The translations under genes and the position numbers were made by a program. Shown in pieces: positions 37,401 through 49,913 of a stretch of 64,000 nucleotides of DNA. The notes beneath the pieces were generated by a model. The model was not told the DNA's origin, ran no database searches, and saw only the letters and a list, made by a program, of their open reading frames with translations. Each line of letters opens with the position of its first letter. Within the stretch, counting starts at the first letter, position 1. Origin of the DNA: Climacteris rufus (lineage: Eukaryota; Chordata; Aves; Passeriformes; Climacteridae); contig VZRZ01006844.1 in assembly GCA_013398175.1 (NCBI GenBank), positions 834,332 through 898,331 on the forward strand, given 5' to 3'.

Positions 37401-40400
37401 CATTAGCTGTTCTCTACTGAAGTCAAGCAAGTGCAGAAATCTTTCTTTGCTGTTTAACTCCCCCAGCAGGAGAACTGACTCAAAGAAAGGTTAGGGCATG
37501 ACCACATCAGGGTTCTGTAATGAAAAGAAAGAAATTATATTGAAAGCATGGCCAGGAGTATCACCTTGGTGCAATTCACTTCTGCCAAGGTTGCAGTGAA
37601 TGAGGCAACAGCTTCAACGTGTTCAGAGGCTCAGGAATCAACTCTGTTTGCCCAAGCATGAATATGGGGAATATCAAACAGGACACACTCTGGGTTAGGG
37701 TTCAGCAACTGATTGCTAGGAATGGGATAGAAATGTGGCCAAGGATTCTCTTTATCTGCAATCATGAAAAGCCCCTCGTAAATACTTTGCTATTTGGGGT
37801 GTAGTGTGAATGTCTGGTTTATTTGGGAAAATTAGAGATAAAAACATAATAAAACAATGATTGCTGATAACCATTTTTATACTAATTGTTGGAGTAAGGA
37901 CTGGCTCCTGACATCTTGCAACAGTCTCAGCTGGAGAAGTGCAGCCCTTACACAGGAGCCTGGAGTTCTCACCCTGCAGCTTGAGGAAGCCTAGGGCAAA
38001 GCAGTGGGCTCAGCTGGACCTAATTTTGTCCTTTTTCTTCCTGACTTCTTTTCTTGGGAGAGTAATTCTCTGTGCATGGAGATTTATCCATGTTCTCCAG
38101 GACTTCTGCAGCCAGAGTGGCGATGCGCAACCTCCCCTCGCAATCTTTCTCTGCCTGCCTCACTGAGCATAAGGATTTCTGACACTGTTTTCAGGTGATC
38201 TGGGTGTATCCTCCTCCCCAGCTGCTGCTTCTCTCTCTCTGTGATCTCATCTCTTTGCTTGTCTTTTACTCATACTTTAGACACGTCAATAATTTTTGTC
38301 CAATGTTGTTCACCTGTCGGTCTCCAGAACTGAAAATTTATCTGGTTTATCCTTATTTTTAAGTTAGGAAACAAAAGCTCAGAGCAGGAATGTGATTTAT
38401 TTAATGTAAAAAAGGATCTTGGTTCTTTAGTCAGTCACCGCTGCTTCATCCCTAAGGTCTCCACTTTTAATAAAATGAGCCTTTGCTTTGACTTCAATAT
38501 CTATCTTGTTAATGAGAAACATACACTTAGGGGAAAGCTAAAATTAACTTGTAGTCTTCCCAGTCAATGCTCATAAAAATAAAATCTTTTCACTCAGGTG
38601 GACTCAAACAACAGGTTTAAGCAATTAATGTGCTGGGTGACCACAGAGGGAAAAACAGCCAGCCATCCCACATTAGGAAGACACCCTTGTACAATCAGGG
38701 GAAATCAAGCAAGATTTCCTTTGGTGGCATAACTTGCAGAAATATCTAGTGCAAAGCTATCTCTTCCCGGTATGGCAACATGGGAAATCAAAAATCTAAG
38801 TTAGCAATAGGTGTCTGAGGAGGAGTATGAATCTTGTAGCCACTAAAATAGAAGGCAAAAATCTTCTTTCTGATTTGCACATGCATTTCTACTGGGTATT
38901 CTGTATTCTTTCCACTAGCTAAGCTGGACTGGATGCCCAAAGGAAATAAACTGAATGAGTCCACAATAAGCTGTAAACAGGGAATGTCCAGGATCCACGC
39001 CAATTAAAAAAATGAGCACGTCCTCAAGTTTGTAGCTCAGTGTCTAGGATTTGAGTCCCTGTCTGAGCACACATTGCAAAATACAGACATCTTAGCAATG
39101 CTTCCCAGGTATACTTGCTGCCTGAAATATGAACTGAGGAGGAAACACAAGCTGGCATATTAGCAAAAGCAGAAGACTGCAGTTTCTTCCAAGAACAGCA
39201 CAGGGAACAATTATGCACCAAAATCTCTCTGATATATAATCCAGTGCAGACCAACAGTACACAAGCCATTCCATCCCACGATGTCTGGGCATAAAAAGCT
39301 TGTCAAAATGAATATGACTACTATATATCTGTATATGTAGGAAAAAAGCATAGCACAGCAGCGACTGCACAGCACTTTCTGTATTCCTACTGTGTACCAG
39401 GCAAAGATTTTTCAGTTCATACATCATTCACAACTTGCTACAGGGATTCCACAAAGCCAGTACATATCCTTTACACAAAGAAAAGGGGGCAAAAAGAACA
39501 GACTTAGAAAAGAAAAGATTCTGAAAGTATATCTGCTGGATGAGTAGTCAGTGTCAGGGGTACTAACAATACACAAAGCTTAGCAAGAAGCAAAATAAAT
39601 AAGTAAACAGTGACATCAACCCTACCCCATCCAAGTCACTGTGAAGCAGAGAGTTACCTCTGATATCATGGTGTATCTTCTCACAGTAGAAAGAGCAAGC
39701 AACTGCCAAAATGTTTTCTTCCTCTTTCCCCATCAAGTATTTTCACCATTTGGCATAAAACAGGAGAGGAAGAGAAGACTGCATATAAGAAACTATGTGG
39801 GGGGAATCAACTTCCCCACCTCCAGCAATTTACAAGGTAGATGTCTCATCTAGAATACTTATTCAGGCTCTTTTATAGCATGCAGGGGGAGAGAGGCCCC
39901 TCCAACAGCTGTAACTTTCTTCTCTTTTCTCAGCCTATTGTGCAAACCCAACAACAGCAAAGGTGCACACAAGTGGACAGTGGAAAAGCACTATTGCATT
40001 TTCTCTTTGTACAGGACACCCACTTTCTTGACCAGACATTGAACTGAAAACCTCTCTTGCTGAAAAATTCTCATATTTTCTGTGGCAGAATGTCTGTATG
40101 ACGACAGAAAGGAACATCTGTGATGTTTTTACTCACCAGTAGTTATATATGGACAGTGAAGCAAAATGAGAGAGTCCTGTAGTAAAAGCAATTCAGAAGG
40201 CAAATTTGCAGCTAGAAAGTTCGAAGCCAGTAGCAAGACAGAGCTGATTAATATAGATCTGGATAATCTTTTCTGCTTAGACCCCTTTTTGGGATTGAAC
40301 ACAACAAAAAGAAGAAATTCTTTGGTATAAACCATTTGTCAAGCAGACACAGTTCCATGAAGAGAAAATGCACCAAAAATGAACCACCTTCTTATCCTCA

Positions 40401-43400
40401 GTTCCCCCAAATTTTGTGAAGAAATTACAATAATCTCCAACATGATTAAAGACTACAGGTAATGCCTGTTGTTGTATTCTATAAGGCACCATCTTAAATC
40501 CATTATTTAAGTAAAATTTGCTGAAGAGAAAATTTTTAAGGGCTTCATATAGCATTTATGTCACTATGGGTCCTCTGCCATCAGTAGTGATTAAAAAGTA
40601 GTTTATAGATACTATATTACACACAAGGCAGTCCTGCAGTTTAATGCCAAGCCCAGATCTAATCTAGAAATATGTTTTAACTCTGAAGTGAATACTGTAA
40701 TGCAGACTGCCTGCTAGTTCAGTTTCAACGATATTTTATCTCCCGGGGTTCTGAGCTGATTGTGGAAGAAAAAGGTGCCAAGACAGTCTCTGATATTAAA
40801 ATATATGGGTTACATATGTACCAAGTTTTATACACAGTTTAGACTTAAATATCAACAGCATAAGGCAAGTTGGGATGCAAACTGTTTTCAGATGTGTCTA
40901 CGAGCTTGAGTGGAAAGGAAAATATTAATGGTATTCAAACTGATGGCAGTCAGGATCCAGAAGGTGAGCTACTAAGTTCTGGAGGGAGCTGCTGTGTTTC
41001 TCAAAAGCTATAACCTTGACATTGAGGTTAGTTCTATTTCTCCCTTACACAGCAACGTGTTGCATTATGGCTGTCTAAATATTTCTGGAAGCGTTTCAGA
41101 GATTTTGTGACCCAGATGTGGATTATGTGTAACACTAACTATGTACCTGCTGGAGATGATTACGCTGGGAGCTTTCAGATTCCGTTCTGCACGTGTAGCA
41201 CTGGAAAGAAACTTGACTTTTACTTATGAAATTCCTTTTGACCATAAGAAAAACAGAAGGAAACCCCCTTTGGAGACTTCCATAATGGGAAACAGGAAAC
41301 AGGGCTGTCGAGTGGAAAGTTTGCAGCACAGGAAAAACAATGGACTATATAAACATAAAAGCCATTATCAGATACTCTGCAATGGTCTTGCAGTGGGTCT
41401 AAAGTTGAAAATATGCAGTGGTTTGTGTTTTCATTCAGATCTAAAGATATCTTTATGGACTATTCCAGTTCCTGTTGAGATCAAGTGGTATTTTGATACT
41501 GACAAATGGGCATAGGTTAAAACATAGGGATAATGGTTTTTAAAAGACACTATTTATGAGAGTTTTCACCATCTTGACTCTTTTTTGCTCCTTGCTTTTC
41601 ATATCTTCACAGTCAAAGCAGTGAATTTGAAGCAGTTATCGCAAAGCGTTCTTGGGTAGCAACGCGATGAGTTTCAATGATAGCATCTAAATATTTAAAC
41701 CAGGATCCTGTTATTTCAAAGTTTTATCCATGCCTTTAATTTCTCTATAGGACTGAAAAATTTCATCTTTTTTCATGAGCATGGGAGACTGTTCTAGGAA
41801 GTGTACTGTATCTTCTTGCTTAGACCTCAGTCAAGGACACTCTTCCAAGGCTTCCCTCAAAAGAAGAAAACACAGAGGATGCGACAGTCTGTCTGGCTGA
41901 TGCTTGAGGACTACAGAAGATGAACTGGATTATTTCTTTGGAGTATTTCTACAGTACACCAGAGGTCAGTGATGGTTGATGTTCTGCTCACAGATCCTAT
42001 TTAAAACAATTTAAAACCAGCCAGTAGTTTCTAGGGAGCAGAGCCTCTTTGGCTCCCAGTGAAAGACAAAACAATCTCCAGATAGCTTATGCTACTTTAC
42101 ATTTATACTTTAAGGTCTGTGTTGCAACAAAGTTCTCTAGAACAGAAAGGAACCCAGCCACAATCTGTCCTGTTTTAAACTAAAGGTCAGAGAGGTTTAC
42201 AGACTTCTGTTGTCACCAATCATCCTACTGAGGAAACTTTCTAGCTCCTTTCCACTGACGCTAGATAAGGCTCTAAGACACAAAAGTTTTATCCTTGTTC
42301 CACAGGTTTTGTGGTACTGCAAATGGGAAAGGAAAGGCCCATTTAAATATAAATGTTTATATTGATGTGGTCACTGGTGCCATGAACAGCAATGGACGCA
42401 ATACATGCATAATTTCAAAGTTCTAAAAACATTCCTTATAAATTGCCTGTTTCTCTGCACTGCTTGTAAATTGAGACTACCTTGGGCAAATGCTATAAAC
42501 ACCAGATTTAGGTCAGAAAAATTCCACTCCTCACTTGCACTTGCCAAGTACATCCTAAAGCCCAAGAGGGCCACTTGCATGGTTTCATGGTTTTACCCTG
42601 AAAAGGGTTAAATTCAGCACAGCCTTCTCTGTAGCAGTGGCTCTTTCCTGCAGAGACAGCAAGGCTGAATATGGAGCAGTACAGGACAAGCTCTCTTAAG
42701 CACCCAGTGCAACTGCAGAAAATTTTCAAGAAAGAATATGTTCTTTTTCAGTTGGGATATTCACAGGCTGGGCTTTCCCGCCTTCAGTAACAGAGTAAAG
42801 CAGAGTCTGTTGCATGCCAGTTCCTCCTGCATTCTGTATGACTGCCATAGTGAGAACGGGGTATTGCTATTGACTTAGACCTGGTGAGAGAGATTGTGTT
42901 ATTGATTAGACATACTGAATGTATCACTTATCTTTTATATTTAGAGGTACTTCACAGCTGTTTTGTTATTCCTGTGTTTGAAATCATATAGTTGGTATAC
43001 ATCAATATCTTCTACTTTGCTGCAGCCAACACCAAAGATTTTTTTTTAAAGTCTCTTCTGCCTCAAGAATCAGAAATGAAATATTTTTATACCATCTAGA
43101 AAATTATCTCTTTCATTTCAAGCAACTTCACTGGCAATGTTTTGATCTGATAATTGGATTACAACCATATTGAAAGATACACCCTCAAGCGAATGAGTAA
43201 TTTCTATGTAGCACAAAAGATATCTACCCAAAATGGCACCAACCACTCCGGATGATCTCTACTATCTTAAAATAATATGATTCAATCAAAGCTGGTTGAT
43301 TTAATAAGAACAAGAGTGAATTAAAAGTGGAATTAAAAAAATTGTTAATCGTACAAATATTAACTTTGCTCTTTCACCCTATCCTTACTCACAGGGTGTT

Positions 43401-46400
43401 CCATCCATTCCTGGGAACTGACACCCAGCATCCCTTGGGTATCCTCTGCCTTGGTGGTCACCCCAGATGGAAGGAGGTCCTGTTTTCCCTGGTTCAGCTA
43501 GTAGGGTTTCCATTCCCTATGCATGGGAAAAGGTCTTGTCTGTGATGCTCAGTCACACTGAGGCTCAGCATTGATCAAAAGTCCTCTTCCTGGCTTCTAT
43601 TTTCAGTTTCTTTCTTTTTCAGAGTCTGTGCAAATGAAGAACTGATTGGTTATGTAAAGAGAGCACAAAGGGGGCATCTGCCCTTTTGGTCACTCCTTAC
43701 TCCACACTCTTCTGGATGGTTCTCCCAAAATAGTGGTTAAAAAGTGATGATTATGCTGTGTAAAGAGTACAGAGGGAGGTTTCAATTTGTCAGAGTATTC
43801 TCTGCATTTTCTAGTTCTGCAGTTCTGTGGAGGTTTTCCTAAATGAGATGTGGCTGAGGGAAGTACAAAAATTAACTGCCTCTCTTCAGGTTATAAGGTG
43901 TAAAATTAAAGCGATCAGAAAGAGGAAACCACGCTTTTGACAACCAAAGGCTCAACTTCTGTCAGCTCAGCACTGAGCTCTCCCCACCATTGTCTGCCCT
44001 TGGAATTAGATTCCAGTTGCCATTTTCTGAAGTACCTCATCGACTACAGCTTAAATTTTCCTTATGTGTGATTTGAAAAGCCTGGCTATACTTTCTCTTC
44101 ACCCCAGCCACATCATTTTCAATGACTCCTTTATTCTGGAATTAACGACAGAGCATACTTTGTGGTACTGTTGTACAGATCCTAGGAACAAATGACTTCA
44201 GACTGCTCTAGTCATCAAGGAGAGATAGGACCTCCACAGCATTATTCATCTTTCCTATCTTAAACAGCTGTTCTAGGATGGAATAAATCATCCTCTGGCA
44301 CCTGTCTCTCTCCATTGCCTATTAAGGGACCCTAATGACTGGCGTAGAATAACCACCTAACTTCAGGTGGTTCAGGTATAGGATGAAGGCCAATGAACCT
44401 CATCATAAATAGGAAGATGAACATTTCACCTAGACTTCATTCACTACCTGGAAGGGGACTCCAAACACGTTAGCATTCACAAACTTTGTGTCCTCAAAGA
44501 AAAGCTGATTTTCTTCAGGGACTGAAGAAAAATGTTACTGAAATGCTACTTTGTTAATACCTTAGAAGAAGAAAGAAAGAAATACCCCAGGGAGAACATT
44601 AAATACAAGCTGGTAGTTGCCATCAGGAGGAAGCCCAAGATACAACTATTGACTGTTAGAAGATTCCTTTAATTTGCATAATAGGATTATGTTAGAAATA
44701 ACTAAGATAATATTTTGAAACTGTTTATAAAATCTACAGTGGAATAAAAATCAAAGTAATAAAACCTTTCACTTCAGAGCATAAATTATTAGCCAGCAGG
44801 AACAGTGGATAAGATTACATTCCTTTCCTAGAAGCGTCTAGGTGGTGTATGCAACTTGGTACACTGACAGATGTAGTAAGAGAACCTAAAACAGAGCTTC
44901 TGGTCAGTATCATAACTGCTGCTTCTTTATGCTGAAGTACAAGTCCAAAGTGTTAGGAAGTCTTATCAAATTTCTTCTAAAAATTGACTGGTTAGCTGCA
45001 GAAGAATGTCTCCTAGAAAACTTACTTTGTTCCCTCTGCCCATCTGGTCAGAAAAAACAACTTGTTCCACAAGAAAATTATGAAAAGAAACATTGAAAAT
45101 TTAAGAAAAAGTTTTCAAGAAAATTAAAATTAGGAAAAATAAACTAAGAAAAAGAATTTTCTACCTCTGTATGCAAGATGCTTTTATATTTAAAATCTTG
45201 AATCTCTCAGAGTGAAAAATAAATAACAGAAAAACATGTTTGTAAAGTGGTGTTGTACAGATTTGACTTCAGCCATAATAATTTGATTTTTAACATTTCT
45301 GGTTTTAAACTAACCATTATTGCAAGGATGTCAGTACAGGTACTGCTCATTTTCCTTTTCCAGTTGGGGAACCAGCAAAGTTGAGGGAAATGGTGACTCA
45401 GGGACCAGTGGGTAACACTACAAGTGAGCTCATTTTTAGTGTTCAGTGCTGCTTAAACACACGATTTTTACCTGCTCTGGGACAGATAAGGTTGCACATG
45501 TACACAGGAACAAGAGATGATTTAGAGACGACAAAAGCTGCAGAATAATTCACATTAGGAGAAAACAGGATAAGGAAAATACTGGAATGCTCAGTAATTT
45601 GAAGTCACACTTGTTTTTTAAAAGAAAATTTGTAATGAGTAATGTTTTACAGTGATTAGTTTAGTCACTCTTTATAACGTGAGATAAAAGGCTTTTCAGT
45701 TCTGAGTTTCCATCCTTCATCCCTGAATACTTTCTTCATTCCTGAATGTCTGGAGTGACTAAAGTCCCTGTTGTCTTGAAAAACCACTTTACATTGAGCA
45801 GTACTTTACATGCTGAGTCTTCATCAGCTGAAGCCCAGCCATAAATAAAGTCATCAGCTCATCACACAGGCAGGCATACACTTTAAATTCTTATTTTTAT
45901 GCAAAGGGTCAGTGCTGTTACTTTTAGATTATTGCTGTCTTCAAACAATGGATAAGGCAAACTGCACTGCAAATAGATGCATGTATTTAGCAGCTATCTT
46001 ATTTGTTAAACATAAATTAGGTGTTTAGTGTGCACAGACTGAGCTAAGCACTTGAAATATCATCAAGGAAGTGCAGAAACTAGATGTGCAAACAATGGGG
46101 ACAACCCATTGGATTTTCCGTGACATAACTGACATTGCTATTACTGCCGGTCTTTTTAGTATACCCTGTTGCTTGAAATGGAACATCTTTGCCTGTCCTG
46201 TTTTCTCCATAGGACCATATTTCCTCACCTCCATCCCCAATAAACAGTGACTATTGTAATAAATCAAGAAGAAATACTGTTGCCGCACTGAACATCACCA
46301 GAGTCATCCGGGCCATGGCCATGCCAAGGGCAGATCTCTGCTGCAGAGCTTCTCTCTGGAACTCAACCCCAAGGAATCTGCTCTTCTATCAAAGAATTGC

Positions 46401-46742
46401 AAAGCGTTAAAGTAACAGGTGTAGTATCAAAAATGACAAGCCTTTCCCACCTTCATCTCTGAGAAAAGCAGCAGCATAATGAAGATAAATAAGAATTTTA
46501 CAGACAGGTAATCACATGATAACAGATCCTTGTTATTTAATACCACCAAAGCTATTTCAAATAGTGTTAGGACTTGTCTGTGCCCACCAGGATCAAGTTC
46601 TGCTAATCAGTGATCTGTAAATGTGCATGGTTTGTTAGAGCCCCAAGAACAGCTGTCCGTGTACACTCAGGATCAGATTACAGGATATCATTAACTTGGA
46701 TTCTATATCCGCTTCAAGAGTTTTGTTACAGCTAACCATAAT
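37401..46742. other. Intergenic or intronic DNA, no gene recognised
   Basis: Long AT-rich stretch. The longest open frame is 124 codons at 41141-41515 on the plus strand, with no recognised motif. No transposon terminus, RNA gene or CpG island seen. Confidence 0.5.
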
Positions 46743-46787
46743 NNNNNNNNNNNNNNNNNNNNNNNNNNNNNNNNNNNNNNNNNNNNN
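46743..46787. other. Assembly gap (45 N)
   Basis: A run of 45 undetermined bases. Flanks are ordinary AT-rich DNA, so the gap is more likely an unresolved junction than a large missing gene, but its true length may differ. Confidence 1.
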
Positions 46788-47830
46788 AATTGTCCTGGAA
46801 ACCAGGAGAGCTAAAGTCTAAGGTTTCTGTTTTACCTGCTTCTGTTCAATATCATTTTAACATACATTCAAAAGAAAGCTGTAAACATAATGTTCTTTCT
46901 AACTAGTGCAATAAAACACAGAATAGTTTCATGCTTCTTACACATGTCTGTGCTCAAGCTTTATAGGTGAATTGTTTTAGTGGAACTACTTAAATCTACT
47001 CTAATCTCCTACTACCTGTAAAATATGCAAAAATGCATATATAAAAAACCACATTGTATATTTTAGAGCAAGCTTTTCAGTTTACTTTGGTAGCTTTTAT
47101 CTGATAAAAAAAATACATCAGTTTCACTATTACTGCTTGACTTAAGTCTAGTTCTGGAAACATAAGGCTGGATATGCTCCTTACCATGAACTGTACTCTA
47201 ATTATGGCACAGGCTGCTTGATTTTAAATGCTTCCTACTACAAAAATAAATTTATAGGGCATATATAGAAATAAAGGTGGTCTTATTTTACTTTTTTTGA
47301 GGCCATTTGCTTCTTTCTACTTTTTGTTCTTCCTTAATTCTAGAAGAGATTCAATAAATCAAAGAAAAAGATGGATTCAAAATTGATGTAATTTGGAGCA
47401 GGAATAAAAAGCAATCAATACATTCATAGATGAATTTTGTTCCATTATCATGACTATTACTCTCCAGGGCAATTAAACAATCACAAACTGGATTCATGAA
47501 TCATTTAGGCAAATAATAACACCCAAATTTAGTGGACATTAAAAATAATTACACCAGCAAAAAGGCAGAAAAGAGTGCTCTAACATATTCATTGCTGTCT
47601 ATAGCAAATGTGAGTTTATAACATCCTGTTTCACTCATGTCAGCCACTATGCAATTACTGATTAATAAATTTATTATTAGATACTAAGCCTGATTGTTCA
47701 CTGCTGTTCTTAAAAGCAGATTTCTTACATTCAATATGAGTAGGACCAAAATCTACTTATTTCTGTACATGGAACAGGATCAGGTTCCTAAAATAGCTGC
47801 AATTCCTAGAACAGCTTACTAAATAGTAAG
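46788..47830. other. AT-rich DNA, possible conserved non-coding segment
   Basis: No gene. Bases 47380-47690 are rich in homeodomain-type words (AATTGATG, CAATTAAAC, ATGAATCATT, ATTACTGATTAATAA) with little simple repeat. This texture is common in conserved non-coding DNA, but one sequence cannot prove constraint. Confidence 0.3.
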
Positions 47831-47859
47831 ATTAATTAAGATTAATTAAGATTAATTAA
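47831..47859. repeat. Tandem repeat of ATTAATTAAG, three units
   Basis: Two exact 10-mers and a third missing only its last base, bordered on both sides by AAATAGTAA. The duplicated border suggests local slippage or a small tandem duplication. Confidence 0.92.
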
Positions 47860-47860
47860 T

Positions 47861-49738
47861 AAAATAGTAATGCAAATTGAAAATATCTGATATCGTATGA
47901 TGTTTAAGCCAAGTCTCTAGCGTAAAAAGTGCTTTTGAAAGTAACTTTGCAGATATTTTGGCCAAAAATCCATCTCTTGTGACAGGCCCTATTGAAAATC
48001 CAGATTTGGCAAACACTAGATATTTGGGTAGTATTCTAAATGGAGTGGCTCTGAAGTGAGGCTGTCAATCCAAATCTAGACATCAAAGCAAGTAGATCAG
48101 TTCCTTCCAGGAGAAGTTCATAAAACATTTGCAAGAGTATTTGGACTGGCCCCCTCATCAGTAAATAATCACTCTTCCTCTGAGTCCCTCAACATACTCT
48201 TTTGGAGCAATGGTTTACAATTTTAAACAGTCCCAAATTTATAAAACCATTTACATAGAAGCAAAGGCTGCCTGAAACAAAACAATACACCCATGGAGGT
48301 TTGAGGTCTCGTTTATGGAGCCCAGTTATGTTTCAGGGTCTTGATTGTTTCTTGTTCTTCCTAAAAGGCTTTTCCATAGGGATGACTTTAGATTGTGATA
48401 GTTAAACATTGAAGCCTGAAAACTTTGGCTGTAGGATTTAGGTTTCTGTAGGCTGAATCCAAAAATGTTAATGCTTCTGCTCTGGCATGGATGCTTACTA
48501 ATGTAAGTGAGCAGAATTAAACACAGTTGTGTATGCTGTGCCCTTAAACCTCTGGCTGTGAAAATGTGTTCACTTATGCTCTGTATAAATGATGTGTTAT
48601 ATACATTTTCTTAGCAAAAGACAGGCAAAATAAGGCTCAGATTTTAAACAATTTCAGATGATTTTTGCATAGAAGAAAAGTGCATTTGTCTTTAAAAATG
48701 GAAGGTGCTGAGGTCTGCCCTTGACAGAAACCACATCACAGGAAGTCTCAGATGTTGACACACTGACCTGCAGTCCTTGACTGCAGGTGCTAAAAGCCCC
48801 ATTTTAATGTTCCCCCCTAAGTGTTCATCCTTGCTAGCAACTGAAACACCCCTCAGGGGCTGCCAGCGCAAATTCTTTCTGACAGGACACCAGATCATCC
48901 CCAAAACCACCGAGAGCCCATGAACTCCCTGAGGGTGGTCCTGGGCTGGCAGGCTGCAGGCAGCAGTCCCGGGATAAGAAGATGGGGGAAGCCCACTTAT
49001 CCTGAGACACTGGCCATGGGAAAAACAGGCCAGGTTGGATCTTTCTCATCAGTTACTGGATCTTGCAGATTGGTCAACTCCCTGATGATGTCCTAGCAGG
49101 AAATCTTCTTCGGGAATATCTGCTTTCTGGAGTTCACAGTTTGCCAGTCCATGATGGCAATTCAGATTGAGCAAAATTAAGCTGAAACCAATTTATCACT
49201 GGAATATTACAATAAAGCAAAACAAACACAAAATCACTAGTAGGCAAATTAGTTTAGTTACAATGGCCTGCAGGCACTGCAGAGCTAGAAGGCTTGTGAC
49301 TTGGGCTGGGATGGATTTCTCCCAGCTGGAAATGTTGCCACAACAATGGGAAGCAGACTGTGGGTAATGTTCTGTAAAACAGACTTCCGTTCTGGTTGTA
49401 ATAGCTCAACACAGAACACAGGCAACACACAGGGCCAGAAGGGCAGCCTGGGCAGTGATTTGGGAACTTCTGAGCTGTGTGAAGGCATTTGCAAACTGTG
49501 TGAGTGAGGGAACCAACCGACATCTCTAAGCATTTATCAGCATGACTGGAGAAAACCCATCTTTTCTGTCTTTCTAGAGGTCATCTCCCTATAGCTAGAA
49601 ACTGTAAAGGTTGAACATGACATATGTGTGCCAACCATTAGGGTGAAAGGTCCCATACTAATAAAGCCATAGCACTGAAATTGTTGGCTAAGCAGTTTCT
49701 TGGCTGTAAAATTGGGTAAGCAATAAAAAATAAGATCC
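47861..49738. other. Mixed DNA, GC-richer stretch at 48.7-49.05 kb, no gene
   Basis: Bases 48690-49050 are GC-richer and have overlapping 71-72 codon minus frames without recognised domains. I cannot assign the stretch to a known repeat. The rest is AT-rich and featureless. Confidence 0.4.
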
Positions 49739-49913
49739 ATAAGACTATTTTATTTATTCATTAATAAGACTAAATTAGACTAAATTTAAGACTAAATTTT
49801 AAATTTTAAATTTAATTTTTCTAAATTTAAATTTTAGACTAAATTTAAATTTAAAATAAGACTAATTAGACTAAATAAGACTAAATAAGACTATTTTATT
49901 TATTCATTAATAA
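49739..49913. repeat. AT-rich tract flanked by an exact 29-bp direct repeat
   Basis: The 29 bases at 49739-49767 recur exactly at 49885-49913. Between them are many copies of a GACTAAAT-like unit with AAATTTAAA variants. The arrangement fits stepwise tandem duplication and slippage of an AT-rich seed. The inner part is nearly self-complementary and could form hairpins. Confidence 0.93.

Noticed and set aside
41141..41515. 124-codon plus-strand open frame
   Set aside because: No recognisable domain or splice context.
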